From: Oscillospiraceae bacterium
GTDB taxonomy: Bacteria > Bacillota_A > Clostridia > Oscillospirales > Ruminococcaceae
Reading direction: 5' to 3'
Length of the DNA: 24,979 nt
NCBI GenBank assembly: GCA_900766795.1
Contig: CAAFWX010000190.1
Span: forward strand, 1-24,979
The notes under the pieces were generated by a model. It searched no databases. It had not been told where the DNA came from and worked only from the letters and a program-made list of their open reading frames with translations. How positions within the stretch are numbered: the stretch's first letter is position 1; each line of letters starts with the position of its first letter. The position numbers were made by a program, and so were the translations under genes. Shown here in pieces: positions 7,822 through 15,520 of the stretch.

Positions 7822-9807
7822 TTACTTGATTTTGAATTTGCTGAGGGTTGTGCGCAGCATATCGACCTGTCCGTCAAGCTCCTCGCTGGCGGCGGCGCTT
7901 TCTTCGGCGGTTGCCGCTGTGGTCTGGACAACTCCCGTGACGGAGTTAAGCTTGTCCACAACCTCGGAAAGCTGAGCTTTCTGCTTTTCGGAAACATCGG
8001 AAATCTCGGTTACGCTGTCCTCGATAATGACAGCTCTTTCGGCTGCATTGGAGAGAAGCTCGGCGGTTTCGTTGGCGAGCTCTTTTCCGCGCCCGATGAC
8101 CTCAACCGTTTCGCCGATGAGCCTGCGGGTGGTGTTGGAGGCGTCGCCGGACTTGTTCGCGAGGTTTCTTACCTCGTCGGCTACTACGGCAAAGCCCTTG
8201 CCTGCCTCGCCTGCGCGCGCAGCTTCGATGGAAGCGTTCAGAGCAAGTATGTTCGTCTGGAATGCGATGTCTTCAATGGTGGCGTTTATGCTGACAATCT
8301 CCTCGGCAGACGCGGCGATGTCGTTCATCGCTTTCAGAAGCTCGTTCATTCTGCTGTTGCTTTCGCTCACAACGCCCGCTGCGGCGAATGCTGCGTCCTT
8401 TGCGGAGGAAGCATTTTCGGCAGATTTGTTTACCTTTTCGCTCACGTCCTCAACGCTTGCGGTGACCTCGCTTATCAGCGTGGTTGCGTCAGAAACGGCA
8501 TTTGCAAGCTCGGTTGCGCCCGAAGCCACTCCGCGCGAGCCGTCGGAAATCTGGTCGGCTGCCGCGTCAATCTGCGAGAATGTGCCGATAAGGGATTCCT
8601 GAATTGCGTCAAGCGACTCGCCGATGGCGGTGAACTCACCGATGAACTCCACCTCGGACTTCGCGGTGAAGTCGCCGTCAGCCATTGCCGACAGGCGGCG
8701 CTCGATTTCGCTGATGTAGTTTTTCAGAGAGCTGTTCGTTGTTTCAAGCGTGGAAACAATTGCTCCGATTTCGTCGTTTACGCGGATTTCGGGGTAGGTG
8801 TGGTCGAGCATTCCGTTTGCCATGTCGCCGACGATTTTCTCAATCTGCGGCATGGGGCTGAGTCGCTTTTTGAACTTGACGGAGATGAACGCGATACCCG
8901 CAATCATGCCGGCAAAGGCGAGCAAAAGCAGGATTATAATATTGCTGACGATAACAGAGAAGTTTTCGGCATAGTCCGCCGCGTAGATTACCTTCCAGCC
9001 GATGTCGCCGAGGGCTACGGCGGAGAAGAAGCGCTTCTTGCCGTCATAGTCGTTGTACTGGCAGGTTTCGCCCGTGGCTGCGGAGGCGATTACGTCGGCA
9101 AAACGCGGGGAGATGTCGGTGAGCGCGGTCACCTTTTCGTCCTCGCCGTCAAGATGGTGGCTCCAATCGGCGCTGCCGGTGTGGATAACCACATTGTCGG
9201 AGGAATCCACCAGAACAGCATAGCCGTTTTGGTCTAGTCTGATGTTGTTGGTGAGGTCAACAAGCTCGGTGATGTCGATGTCCATTCCGCAGACGCCAAG
9301 CGTCTTTCCGTCACTGATAATCGGTGTTGCGATGGTTATGACAATCTTTCCGGTGTAATAGTCAATGTAGGGGTCGGTGATTATGGCGCTGCCTGTCGAT
9401 ACCGCCTGCTTGTACCAGCCGCGGTCTTGAGGAACAAAGTCGTCGGTAGGCTCAAAGTACGCGGCTTTCAGCGAGGGGGCTTCGTCCTCCCACGCAAGAT
9501 AGCAGTCCATTATGCTGTCGGACGTGTTTATCACGCACTGCTGAAGATAGTTCTTGAGGCTGTCGCCGCGAAGGTCCTCTGTCACGGCAGACAGCGCGAG
9601 GTTCTCCGCTATGGTGATGTGCTTCGTTATCCATTCGCTCATCTCGTTTGATTCGGCGGAAACAGTGTGGTAGAAATCCTGCTTCACGGAAACAAAATAG
9701 CGGTAGTTCACCAAGGTGCTGAATATGGAGCTGACAACCACCACGACGCACACCAGCATTCCTATACTTGAGGAGAGAATGCTTTTCATGAGGCTCTTTC
9801 TTTTCAT
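7822..9807 (-). CDS. Methyl-accepting chemotaxis protein with dCache sensor
   Basis: A 661-residue membrane chemoreceptor. A first membrane helix (about 9-30) leads to a large extracellular dCache-type sensor (about 33-285) with [20 protein letters not shown] and a later GVCGMDID. These resemble the ligand-contact motifs of amino-acid-binding dCache domains, so an amino-acid-like ligand is plausible but inferred. The second membrane helix ([20 protein letters not shown]) is followed by a HAMP region and a long coiled coil. The coil holds the kinase-control tip [20 protein letters not shown]. The C-terminus has no CheR-tethering pentapeptide. The ATG at 9807 has AAAGGTG seven bases upstream. 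It is monocistronic; no other chemotaxis gene is near. Confidence 0.94.
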   Translation of the reverse strand: MKRKSLMKSILSSSIGMLVCVVVVVSSIFSTLVNYRYFVSVKQDFYHTVSAESNEMSEWITKHITIAENLALSAVTEDLRGDSLKNYLQQCVINTSDSIMDCYLAWEDEAPSLKAAYFEPTDDFVPQDRGWYKQAVSTGSAIITDPYIDYYTGKIVITIATPIISDGKTLGVCGMDIDITELVDLTNNIRLDQNGYAVLVDSSDNVVIHTGSADWSHHLDGEDEKVTALTDISPRFADVIASAATGETCQYNDYDGKKRFFSAVALGDIGWKVIYAADYAENFSVIVSNIIILLLLAFAGMIAGIAFISVKFKKRLSPMPQIEKIVGDMANGMLDHTYPEIRVNDEIGAIVSTLETTNSSLKNYISEIERRLSAMADGDFTAKSEVEFIGEFTAIGESLDAIQESLIGTFSQIDAAADQISDGSRGVASGATELANAVSDATTLISEVTASVEDVSEKVNKSAENASSAKDAAFAAAGVVSESNSRMNELLKAMNDIAASAEEIVSINATIEDIAFQTNILALNASIEAARAGEAGKGFAVVADEVRNLANKSGDASNTTRRLIGETVEVIGRGKELANETAELLSNAAERAVIIEDSVTEISDVSEKQKAQLSEVVDKLNSVTGVVQTTAATAEESAAASEELDGQVDMLRTTLSKFKIK

Positions 9808-9865
9808 TGGTTTTCACCTTTCCATTGTTTGTTTTTCCTGCGCGTGTGCAGAAATTACTTATTAT

Positions 9866-9894
9866 ATTATACTGCTTTTCGTCACAAATGTCAA
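9866..9894 (-). promoter_or_regulatory. Promoter of the chemoreceptor gene
   Basis: On the minus strand a perfect TTGACA (9889-9894) and a perfect TATAAT (9866-9871) are 17 bases apart. This is a vegetative sigma promoter, not the flagellar sigma-28 type often seen for chemoreceptors. It diverges from the lipase promoter about 90 bases away. Confidence 0.88.
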
Positions 9895-9981
9895 TAATTG
9901 TTGGCGAATGCACAGAAAAATTGTTTATTTCCAACAAGTATCATTTCTTTGTGTTATGGAAAATACATGAAACACTTTGTG

Positions 9982-10011
9982 TTGACAGCGGGAGGGGGCT
10001 TGTGTTATACT
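9982..10011 (+). promoter_or_regulatory. Promoter of the first lipase gene
   Basis: TTGACA (9982-9987) and TATACT (10006-10011) are 18 bases apart, 33 bases before the lipase ATG. The intervening spacer is unusually G-rich. Confidence 0.75.
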
Positions 10012-10044
10012 TTAGGAAAGATATTCCTGAGAGGGGGCGGCGCG

Positions 10045-10851
10045 ATGGCGGGGCTGAAATATCCCGTGCTTCTGGTTCACGGAATGGGTTTTCGTGACGG
10101 AAAGGCAATAAACTACTGGGGCAGGATTCCTGAGCACCTAGAGGGTCTTGGCTGCCGCGTTTTCTACGGCGGGCAGGACAGCAACGGCACAATCGAGAAC
10201 AACGCGGGATTTCTCGCGGAGCGTATAAAGCAGGTGCTGGAGCAAAGCGGCGCGGAAAAGGTGAACGTCATCGCCCACTCAAAGGGCGGGCTGGACATGC
10301 GGTATGCGCTCTCGCGGCTGGGAGTTTCGGGGGTGGCTTCGCTCACGATGGTTTCAACGCCGCACCGCGGGTCAAAAACCATGGACGCTCTGGTAAGGCT
10401 TCCTGCTTTTTTGCTGCGGTTTGCGGGGTGGTGCTCGGACATCTGCCTGCGCATTCAGGGCGACATAAAGCCCGAGGCATACAAGGTGTTTTTGTCTTTT
10501 GCGGCGCAGAATGCGGCGGTGTTCAACGAGAACACTCCCGACCGCAGCGATGTGTACTATCAAAGCTATGCGTTCGTGATGAAGAACCCGTTAAGCGACG
10601 TGTTCATGATGGTTCCAAACCTTATTGTGCGTATATTTGACGGGGAGAACGACGGGCTGCTTTCCCCCGAATCGGCGCAGTGGGGGGAGTTTCGCGGCGT
10701 GTTTTCGGGCAACTCGCGCAGGGGTATCTCCCACTGTGACGAGGTGGACATACGCAGGCGCGCGCTGACGAAAAGAACAGGCGGCGGGGTTTCGGATATC
10801 ACGGAGGTTTACACGGATATGATTGAAAATCTGCGCGAGCGCGGGTTTTGA
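10045..10851 (+). CDS. Lipase/alpha-beta hydrolase (soluble paralogue)
   Basis: A 268-residue alpha/beta hydrolase that begins at the catalytic domain (MAGLKYPVLLVHGMG). The oxyanion HG motif is followed by the nucleophile elbow AHSKGG (Ser79), STPHRGS, an acid in FDGENDGLLSPES (Asp203) and GISHCDEVD (His230). This order fits bacterial class 2/PGAP1-like lipases. No signal peptide or membrane segment is visible, so it should be cytoplasmic. I chose the ATG at 10045 because the promoter ends at 10011 and GAGGGGG lies upstream; the frame extends upstream to 9898 but that part precedes the promoter. A close paralogue fused to a membrane domain lies at 20051-21385. Substrate unknown. Confidence 0.88.
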   Translation: MAGLKYPVLLVHGMGFRDGKAINYWGRIPEHLEGLGCRVFYGGQDSNGTIENNAGFLAERIKQVLEQSGAEKVNVIAHSKGGLDMRYALSRLGVSGVASLTMVSTPHRGSKTMDALVRLPAFLLRFAGWCSDICLRIQGDIKPEAYKVFLSFAAQNAAVFNENTPDRSDVYYQSYAFVMKNPLSDVFMMVPNLIVRIFDGENDGLLSPESAQWGEFRGVFSGNSRRGISHCDEVDIRRRALTKRTGGGVSDITEVYTDMIENLRERGF

Positions 10852-10870
10852 GCGACGGATATATAAGAAT

Positions 10871-10901
10871 AAGGGGTCGGATTTCAGACCCCTTTTCTTT
10901 T
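10871..10901 (+). terminator. Terminator of the first lipase gene
   Basis: A perfect 8-bp stem, AAGGGGTC (10871-10878) and GACCCCTT (10887-10894), is followed by TTCTTTTT. It lies 20 bases after the lipase stop. Confidence 0.85.
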
Positions 10902-10907
10902 TGTAAT

Positions 10908-10958
10908 GGTCACCTCTAAAAACCTTGTTTGAGGAAAAACCGGTTTTTAGCGGTGCCC
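10908..10958. mobile_element. 51-bp miniature inverted-repeat element
   Basis: The ends 10908-10924 and 10942-10958 are 17-base inverted repeats with two mismatches (GGTCACCTCTAAAAACC against GGGCACCGCTAAAAACC). The element is flanked directly by TAAT on both sides (10904-10907 and 10959-10962), a 4-bp target duplication. It has no coding capacity. It inserted between the lipase terminator and the desulfurase gene. The end sequence and 4-bp duplication suggest mobilisation by an IS5-type transposase; that assignment is inference. Confidence 0.65.
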
Positions 10959-10973
10959 TAATAAGATTTGGAC

Positions 10974-11000
10974 GGGTGAGCGGTGCTCGCCCCATTTTTT
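10974..11000 (+). terminator. Second plus-strand terminator before the desulfurase gene
   Basis: Arms GGGTGAGC (10974-10981) and GCTCGCCC (10985-10992), with one G-T pair and a 3-base loop, are followed by CATTTTTT on the plus strand. It overlaps the stop of the minus-strand desulfurase and would prevent read-through into its antisense strand. It may be a back-up to the hairpin at 10871. Confidence 0.65.
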
Positions 11001-12138
11001 ATGCGTGGAGTGTGCGCAGGGTTCTTATCAGCATGTCGGTTTCTTCGGCGGTGTTGAATACGCAGGGCGAGAAGCGAACGGTGCCCGTTTCGAGTGTTCC
11101 CAGCTTCTTGTGCGCGAGCGGCGCGCAGTGAAGCCCTCCCCGCATATAGAATCCCATGTCGCTGAGCATGGAGGCGGTTTGTGTGGAGGGAAACTCCCTG
11201 ACGTTGAAGGAAACCACGGGCGAATAGAACTGCTCGTTTTGCTCTGTGATGTCGGTGTGCAGAATGACGTTTTTGAGGGGACGCACCCCGCTGCAAAAGC
11301 GCTTGCACAGCGCAAGCTCATGCTTCAATGCTGCGGCGGGAGTTTTTCGGGAGATGAACGCAACTCCCGCGCCGAGGGCTATTGCGCCCGCGGTGTTTAT
11401 TGTTCCGCTTTCAAAGCGGTCGGGCATAAAATCGGGCTGCTCGATGGATTCCGAGGCGCTGCCTGTTCCGCCCTCGATGATGGTGTTTAGCGAAACGCTT
11501 CCGTCGGTGAGCATAAGCCCCGTGCCCATAGGACCGTACAGCCCCTTATGACCAGCGGTGCAAAGAATGTTTATCCCATCGGACAGGGACAGCGGGAGCA
11601 GCCCCGCGCCCTGTGCTGCGTCGACAATCAGCAGGACGCCCTTTCGGCGGCAAAGCTCGGCAAGCCCTTTCAGCGGAGTGCGCAGCCCGAGTACGTTTGA
11701 CGCGGCTGTGCACACTACGGCACAGGTTCGGCTGTTGATGGCGCGCTCAGCGTTGTTCAGAGTCTGCTCGGGGTTTTCTGTGGCTTCAAATAGGGTGAAG
11801 CTTCCGCCGAACTCCTTTGCCGCGGCGTTTATCGGGCGTATTACCGCGTTGTGCTCCATGTCGCTGCACACAAAGTGGCAGCCCCTGTGCGCTATCCCTT
11901 TTATCGCGTAATTCAGCGCGTGGGTGCAGTTCAGCGTGAACACGGTGTTTTCGGGCTGCGCTCCGAAAAACTCGGCGCAGCGGGCGCGGCTGTTATACAC
12001 CGCCTCCGAGGTCAGCGCCGACAGCCTGTGCCCCGAACGCCCGGGGTTTGCTCCGTAGGCGCTCATCGCATGCTGCCACACGCGGTAGACATTGTTTGGT
12101 TTTGGGTAGGTTGTGGCTGCGTTGTCAAGATAGACCAC
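10999..12138 (-). CDS. Cysteine desulfurase family protein (SufS/CsdB-like)
   Basis: A PLP enzyme that takes sulfur or selenium from cysteine or selenocysteine. Seen motifs: VYLDNAATTYPKP at the start, NCTHALN (His73), LIVDAAQGAG (Asp173), the PLP lysine in TAGHKG (Lys198) and the catalytic Cys338 in RGGLHCAPLAH. I chose the GTG at 12138 (379 residues) because the family normally begins one residue before (I/V)YLDNAATTYPKP; a TTG at 12159 would add seven residues. The start overlaps the upstream DUF3343 gene by 14 bases, so the two are translationally coupled. Such desulfurases outside suf/isc operons, paired with DUF3343, have been linked to labile selenium or sulfur metabolism; that role is inferred. 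Confidence 0.9.
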   Translation of the reverse strand: MVYLDNAATTYPKPNNVYRVWQHAMSAYGANPGRSGHRLSALTSEAVYNSRARCAEFFGAQPENTVFTLNCTHALNYAIKGIAHRGCHFVCSDMEHNAVIRPINAAAKEFGGSFTLFEATENPEQTLNNAERAINSRTCAVVCTAASNVLGLRTPLKGLAELCRRKGVLLIVDAAQGAGLLPLSLSDGINILCTAGHKGLYGPMGTGLMLTDGSVSLNTIIEGGTGSASESIEQPDFMPDRFESGTINTAGAIALGAGVAFISRKTPAAALKHELALCKRFCSGVRPLKNVILHTDITEQNEQFYSPVVSFNVREFPSTQTASMLSDMGFYMRGGLHCAPLAHKKLGTLETGTVRFSPCVFNTAEETDMLIRTLRTLHA

Positions 12139-12325
12139 AGCTGACACCAATTTCCGCAAGCAGGGCGCAAACCTTTTCCCTGCTTACGCTTCCCATGATA
12201 TTCAGAGCAAATCCGCAGCCCTGACCGCGGTTCTGCGTTCGCTCAATCATGCACCTTACATCGTGCTGTGCAAGGTAGTTTCGCGCTTTCTGCGCTTGTG
12301 TGAAGGATTTGATATATATTCTCAT
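12125..12325 (-). CDS. DUF3343 putative Se/S carrier-like protein
   Basis: A 66-residue protein (MRIYIKSFTQAQKARNYLAQ...) with the DUF3343 layout: a first strand, a helix with AQKARNYLAQ, then a conserved Cys-Gly in GQGCGFAL (Cys37) where the family usually has SSCGLALRF. The family is annotated as putative Se/S carrier-like and often neighbours cysteine desulfurases. The ATG at 12325 has AAAGGAG nine bases upstream. It is first in a two-gene unit with the desulfurase, which may hand persulfide or selenide to Cys37. A perfect GGCGGC/GCCGCC hairpin (12351-12365) lies just upstream in the leader. Confidence 0.82.
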   Translation of the reverse strand: MRIYIKSFTQAQKARNYLAQHDVRCMIERTQNRGQGCGFALNIMGSVSREKVCALLAEIGVSCGLS

Positions 12326-12503
12326 GGACGAATGCTCCTTTATTAATTGCGGCGGCGCTGCCGCCTGCTACATATTATGCCGCGCGGGGAGGTAGGGTGA
12401 GTGTCGGCGAGTAGGATTTTCTTTGCAGTTTTTTGCAGTATGCGGGGTTGTATTATTTGTTCAGCGGGAAGAAACCGCAAATCAACAAAGGAGGTCAGAT
12501 GGC
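12326..12503. promoter_or_regulatory. Divergent control region before the capsid cassette
   Basis: This is the only non-coding DNA between the DUF3343 unit and the portal gene. It contains a GC-rich hairpin (12351-12365), a weak minus-strand -10-like CATAAT, and two TTTGCAGT copies in direct orientation exactly 10 bases apart (12422-12429, 12432-12439). AAAGGAGG (12487-12494) is the portal ribosome binding site. I see no convincing plus-strand promoter: TTGCAG boxes and TATTAT (12451-12456) are present but badly spaced. No integrase attachment repeat was found. Confidence 0.4.
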
Positions 12504-13868
12504 TTGGGATTGAAGGATTTTCTATTCGCAAAGGCTCCCGAAAACAGCTCGGAGCTTGCGGGGTTCTATGCGGGAAAAATCTCGCGTTGGGATGAAATCT
12601 ACCGCGGCGGCGGCGACTGGCGCTACACCCGCAAGGGCGGTCTTAACGGCGGCACGCGCAGGGTCGCGGCGATGAACGCCGCAAAGGCGGTTTGCGCGGA
12701 GCTTTCGAGGCTGTGCTTCTCAGAGGGCACGGAGTTAGTGAGCGCCGACAAGCAGACGCAGGAGTTTCTCGACAAGGTGCTTCGTGAGAATGATTTCGCG
12801 CAGCGTTTCCCCGATTTTCTCGAGAGAGTTTTCGCTCTGGGCGGGGGCGTAATCAAGGTGTTCTGGAACGGCGGCGTAAAGCTGGATTTCGTTTCGGCGG
12901 ACTGCTTCGTGCCCACTAGCTGGGACGGCGACAGCATAAGCGGCGGCGCTTTCGGGTCGCGGGTTTTCAAGAACGGCAAAAGCTGGATTCTGGCGGAAAC
13001 TCAGGAGCTTACCGACGAGGGCTTCGTCACGGAAAACAGGCTTTTCACCGCTGACGGGCGGCGCGCAGAGCTGTCCGAGGCGTTTGCGAATCTCTCGCAG
13101 AGAAGCGTTATCACGGGGCTGGAAAAGCCGCTGTTCGTGTATCTGCGGGCGGCAGCGGGCACGGACCCGCGCTGCCCCGTGCTAGGCGAGTCGGTCTTTG
13201 CTCACGCGGAGGATACGCTAAGGTCGCTTGACGTGGTGTTCGACAGTCTGAACAGGGAATTTGTTCTCGGAAAAAAGCGTATCATCGTGCCCTACTATGC
13301 GGTGCGCGGTGAATACGACGAGAAGGGCGACATCCGCAAATACTTCGATGTGAACGACGAGGTGTTTCAGGCGCTGTCAACCGCCGATTCCGAGGAGCTG
13401 AAAATCACCGACAACACCGCGCAGCTAAGAGTTGAGGAGCATACGCAGGCGCTGTCTGCGCTGCTGGACATGCTTTGTATGCAGGTGGGGCTTTCGGAGG
13501 GCGCACTCAGCTGGAAAAGCGGCTCGATAAGGACTGCCACAGAGGTGGTGAGCCGCAACAGCCGAACCTACCGAACACAGAGCTTCTACCGCCGGCTTAT
13601 GGGCGAGGGGCTTTCACGCATGGCGGAGAACATTTGTCTGCTGGGCAAGATGGCAGGGCTTCTGAGCGCGGACGCTTCGGACAAGGCTTCGGTCATGTTC
13701 AGGGACGGAGTATGCGAGGACGAAGGAACACGCACGGACAGAGCGGTGAAGCTCTATTCGGCAGGGCTTATCTCAAAGGAGAGGGCGCTGTCGCAGATTT
13801 ACGGCGTTTCGGTGGACGAAGCGCGTGCTATGGAAAGGAGTGACAATGATGGACGAACAGAGAATTGA
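12504..13868 (+). CDS. Phage portal protein
   Basis: A 454-residue protein resembling the SPP1/A118-type portal family of siphovirus heads; portals form the 12-mer vertex through which DNA enters and leaves. Seen: N-terminal RWDEIYRGGGDWRYTRKGG, the wing/stem region with DTLRSLDVVFDSLNREFVLGKKRIIVP, and the C-terminal part with IRTATEVVSRNSRTYRTQSF, which is typical. The start is a TTG at 12504, nine bases after AAAGGAGG; the frame is open further upstream but has no ribosome binding site there, and the ATG after the Shine-Dalgarno is in another frame and stops at once. It overlaps the next gene by 23 bases. No terminase lies upstream, where it would normally be. Confidence 0.88.
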   Translation: MGLKDFLFAKAPENSSELAGFYAGKISRWDEIYRGGGDWRYTRKGGLNGGTRRVAAMNAAKAVCAELSRLCFSEGTELVSADKQTQEFLDKVLRENDFAQRFPDFLERVFALGGGVIKVFWNGGVKLDFVSADCFVPTSWDGDSISGGAFGSRVFKNGKSWILAETQELTDEGFVTENRLFTADGRRAELSEAFANLSQRSVITGLEKPLFVYLRAAAGTDPRCPVLGESVFAHAEDTLRSLDVVFDSLNREFVLGKKRIIVPYYAVRGEYDEKGDIRKYFDVNDEVFQALSTADSEELKITDNTAQLRVEEHTQALSALLDMLCMQVGLSEGALSWKSGSIRTATEVVSRNSRTYRTQSFYRRLMGEGLSRMAENICLLGKMAGLLSADASDKASVMFRDGVCEDEGTRTDRAVKLYSAGLISKERALSQIYGVSVDEARAMERSDNDGRTEN

Positions 13869-14202
13869 CGAGGTTCAGGAGATTCCCGCGGAGAATGAAG
13901 CTCCGGCTCAGGAGCAGGATTTTTCCGCAGAGAACGACGAACTCAGAGCGGCGCTGCTGGAAGCGAACATCAAGCTTGCGCTGCTGCTTTCGGGCGCGGC
14001 AAAGGAGAAGCTGTCCGAAGCGGCAAGGCTTGCGCAGGGGCTGTGCTCGCTTGGCGCTGCGCCCGACGAGGCTGCCGCGGAGGTCATAAGCGGCTATCCC
14101 CATCTTAAGGCTGTTCAGCGGGAGATTCCTCAGTTTGCCGCGCAGACGGGCGGCTCGGACGACGGGTTTTCGCTGATTCGCAGCATTTTCTCAAAGCGCT
14201 GA
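13846..14202 (+). CDS. Probable capsid scaffold-like protein
   Basis: A 118-residue protein between portal and capsid genes, the usual place for a scaffold. The first 40 residues are strongly acidic and Glu/Gln/Ala-rich (IPAENEAPAQEQDFSAENDE). The middle is helical (LRAALLEANIKLALLLSGAAKEKLSEAARL), and the C-terminus is basic (SIFSKR), as in scaffolds whose basic tail binds the capsid protein. AAAGGAG lies five bases before the ATG at 13846 and eight before a second ATG at 13849. Function is assigned from position and composition, not from a recognised domain; it is short for a scaffold. Confidence 0.65.
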   Translation: MMDEQRIDEVQEIPAENEAPAQEQDFSAENDELRAALLEANIKLALLLSGAAKEKLSEAARLAQGLCSLGAAPDEAAAEVISGYPHLKAVQREIPQFAAQTGGSDDGFSLIRSIFSKR

Positions 14203-14556
14203 TTGACGGCGGTTCTATAAGGCTGATTCGCTGCTTACGGAATGCCAACGGGGTAAGCAGGCGGTTGGCAAAGTGAGATTATCCGAACGGGTGCGCAGCT
14301 CAGGAGGCTATCCGTTTTTCAGGCGCAGGCGGCTTCAGAATAATCTCAAGTATGCAGGTAAGGAACGTTTTGCAGCGGCTTATGCCGTTGTCAGACAGCA
14401 TTACGTTTTGGGCGGGCGGAGGGATTCACATATAAACGGAGCAGGCTCGGCGGCAGGCTTTGCAGAGTTTGCGCGGCTTTCGCGGGAGAGAATTTTCGGC
14501 GGCGGCAGGCTGCTGAGCGGTGCTTCGCACATTTAACAACAAGGAGGACATACACA
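14203..14556 (+). other. 354-bp stretch rich in inverted repeats, possible structured RNA
   Basis: Between the scaffold-like and capsid genes several perfect inverted repeats are nested: CTGCTTAC (14231-14238)/GTAAGCAG (14253-14260); TGCCAAC (14243-14249)/GTTGGCA (14264-14270), which interlocks with the first; TGAGATTAT (14274-14282)/ATAATCTCA (14340-14348); and CAGCGGC (14373-14379)/GCCGTTG (14384-14390). The interlocked pair could form alternative hairpins or a pseudoknot, though the loops are short. A weak ORF covers part of it (separate entry). Confidence 0.4.
14273..14536 (+). CDS. Doubtful small Arg/Gly-rich ORF
   Basis: An 87-residue frame from a GTG at 14273 to a TAA just before the capsid ribosome binding site. 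It is basic (RRRRLQNNLKYAGKERF) with a Gly/Ala-rich second half and matches no family I know. No good Shine-Dalgarno precedes the GTG, and the first third overlaps the inverted repeats described for this stretch. The codon choice in the second half looks like its neighbours, so it could be a small head protein, but it could equally be an open frame by chance. Confidence 0.3.
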   Translation: MRLSERVRSSGGYPFFRRRRLQNNLKYAGKERFAAAYAVVRQHYVLGGRRDSHINGAGSAAGFAEFARLSRERIFGGGRLLSGASHI

Positions 14557-15447
14557 ATGGCAAACACAATTGAATATGCAAAGGTTTTCCAGAAGGAACT
14601 TGACAAGCAGGTGACAGAGGGCTGCACCTCCGGCTGGATGGAGGACAACGCTTCTCAGGTAATTTACAACGGCGGCGCTGAAATCAAGATGCCCAAGATG
14701 TCCATGCAGGGTCTTGGCAGCTACAACCGCGACAGCGGCTACGCAGGCGGCGCGGTGACTTACTCCTTCGAGACTTTCACACTCACCCAGGACAGAGGCA
14801 GACGCTTCCGCATTGACGCGATTGACGTTGACGAGAGCGGCTTCGGTCTTGCGGCAGCGAACGTTGCGGCGGAGTTTCAGCGCACAAAGGTAATCCCCGA
14901 AATCGACGCTTACCGCTACTCTAAGCTTGCTTCCTACGCAGGCATCACAGAGAACTACACCCCTGACGCCTCCACGCTTCTTTCCGCGCTTCTGGGTCAG
15001 CTCAGCGCAGTTTGCGACATCACAGGCGGCGAGGGCGAGAACGTTATCATCATGTCCCGCCCCGTTTACGACAAGCTTATGCTTTCGGGCGAGCTTAACG
15101 GCGTTCTCGACTGCGCACAGTTCGCGCAGGGCGAGCTTGAGCTGGGCGTTAAGACCATCAACGGCGTTCCCGTTATCCCCGTTCCCTCCGCGCGTATGAA
15201 AACAAAGTACACCTTCAGCACTTCTGGCGACGGCGGCTTCGCTCCCGCAAGCGGCGCGAAGGATATTAATTGGCTTATCTGCCCCAAGAGCGCGCCCATC
15301 GCGGTGGCAAAGACAGACAACGTGAAGATAATCACGCCCGAGCTGAATCAGTTCGCCGACGCGTGGGATATCGACTATCGCAAGTACCACGACCTGTTCG
15401 TTCCCGAGAACAAGAGAGCGGCTGTTGCGGTTTCTATCTCTGAATAA
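14557..15447 (+). CDS. Phage major capsid protein
   Basis: A 296-residue protein matching a capsid type common in Firmicutes phages: MANTIEYAKVFQKELDKQV, then GGAEIKMPKMSMQGLGSY, then FTLTQDRGRRFRIDAIDVDE, and EFQRTKVIPEIDAYRYSKLASYA. A HK97-like fold is expected. There is no long N-terminal delta domain, so assembly would depend on a separate scaffold, consistent with the gene before it. AAGGAGG lies upstream of the ATG. A strong terminator follows directly, which would raise capsid output over downstream genes. The sequence is intact with no stop or frameshift. Confidence 0.88.
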   Translation: MANTIEYAKVFQKELDKQVTEGCTSGWMEDNASQVIYNGGAEIKMPKMSMQGLGSYNRDSGYAGGAVTYSFETFTLTQDRGRRFRIDAIDVDESGFGLAAANVAAEFQRTKVIPEIDAYRYSKLASYAGITENYTPDASTLLSALLGQLSAVCDITGGEGENVIIMSRPVYDKLMLSGELNGVLDCAQFAQGELELGVKTINGVPVIPVPSARMKTKYTFSTSGDGGFAPASGAKDINWLICPKSAPIAVAKTDNVKIITPELNQFADAWDIDYRKYHDLFVPENKRAAVAVSISE

Positions 15448-15470
15448 GCGCCCATAGGCGCGGGTTTGCT

Positions 15471-15502
15471 GCGGGACGGGCTTCGGTCTGTCCCGCTTTT
15501 TT
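15471..15502 (+). terminator. Internal terminator after the capsid gene
   Basis: An 11-bp stem (GCGGGAC, 15471-15477, with GTCCCGC, 15490-15496, continued by GGGC/GTCT pairs) closes on a TTCG tetraloop and is followed by TTTTTT. It stands between the capsid and connector genes, which read the same way with no obvious new promoter. Partial read-through would give many capsid copies per connector. Confidence 0.9.
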
Positions 15503-15520
15503 AAAAAGGAGGTTCGGTTC

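Noticed and set aside
7744..9237. 497-codon plus-strand frame opposite the chemoreceptor
   Set aside because: Runs through the terminator and the antisense of the signalling domain; no start signal and no recognisable domain.
12423..12503. Extended N-terminus for the portal protein
   Set aside because: The frame is open, but AAAGGAGG at 12487-12494 points to the TTG at 12504 and the added residues resemble no portal start.
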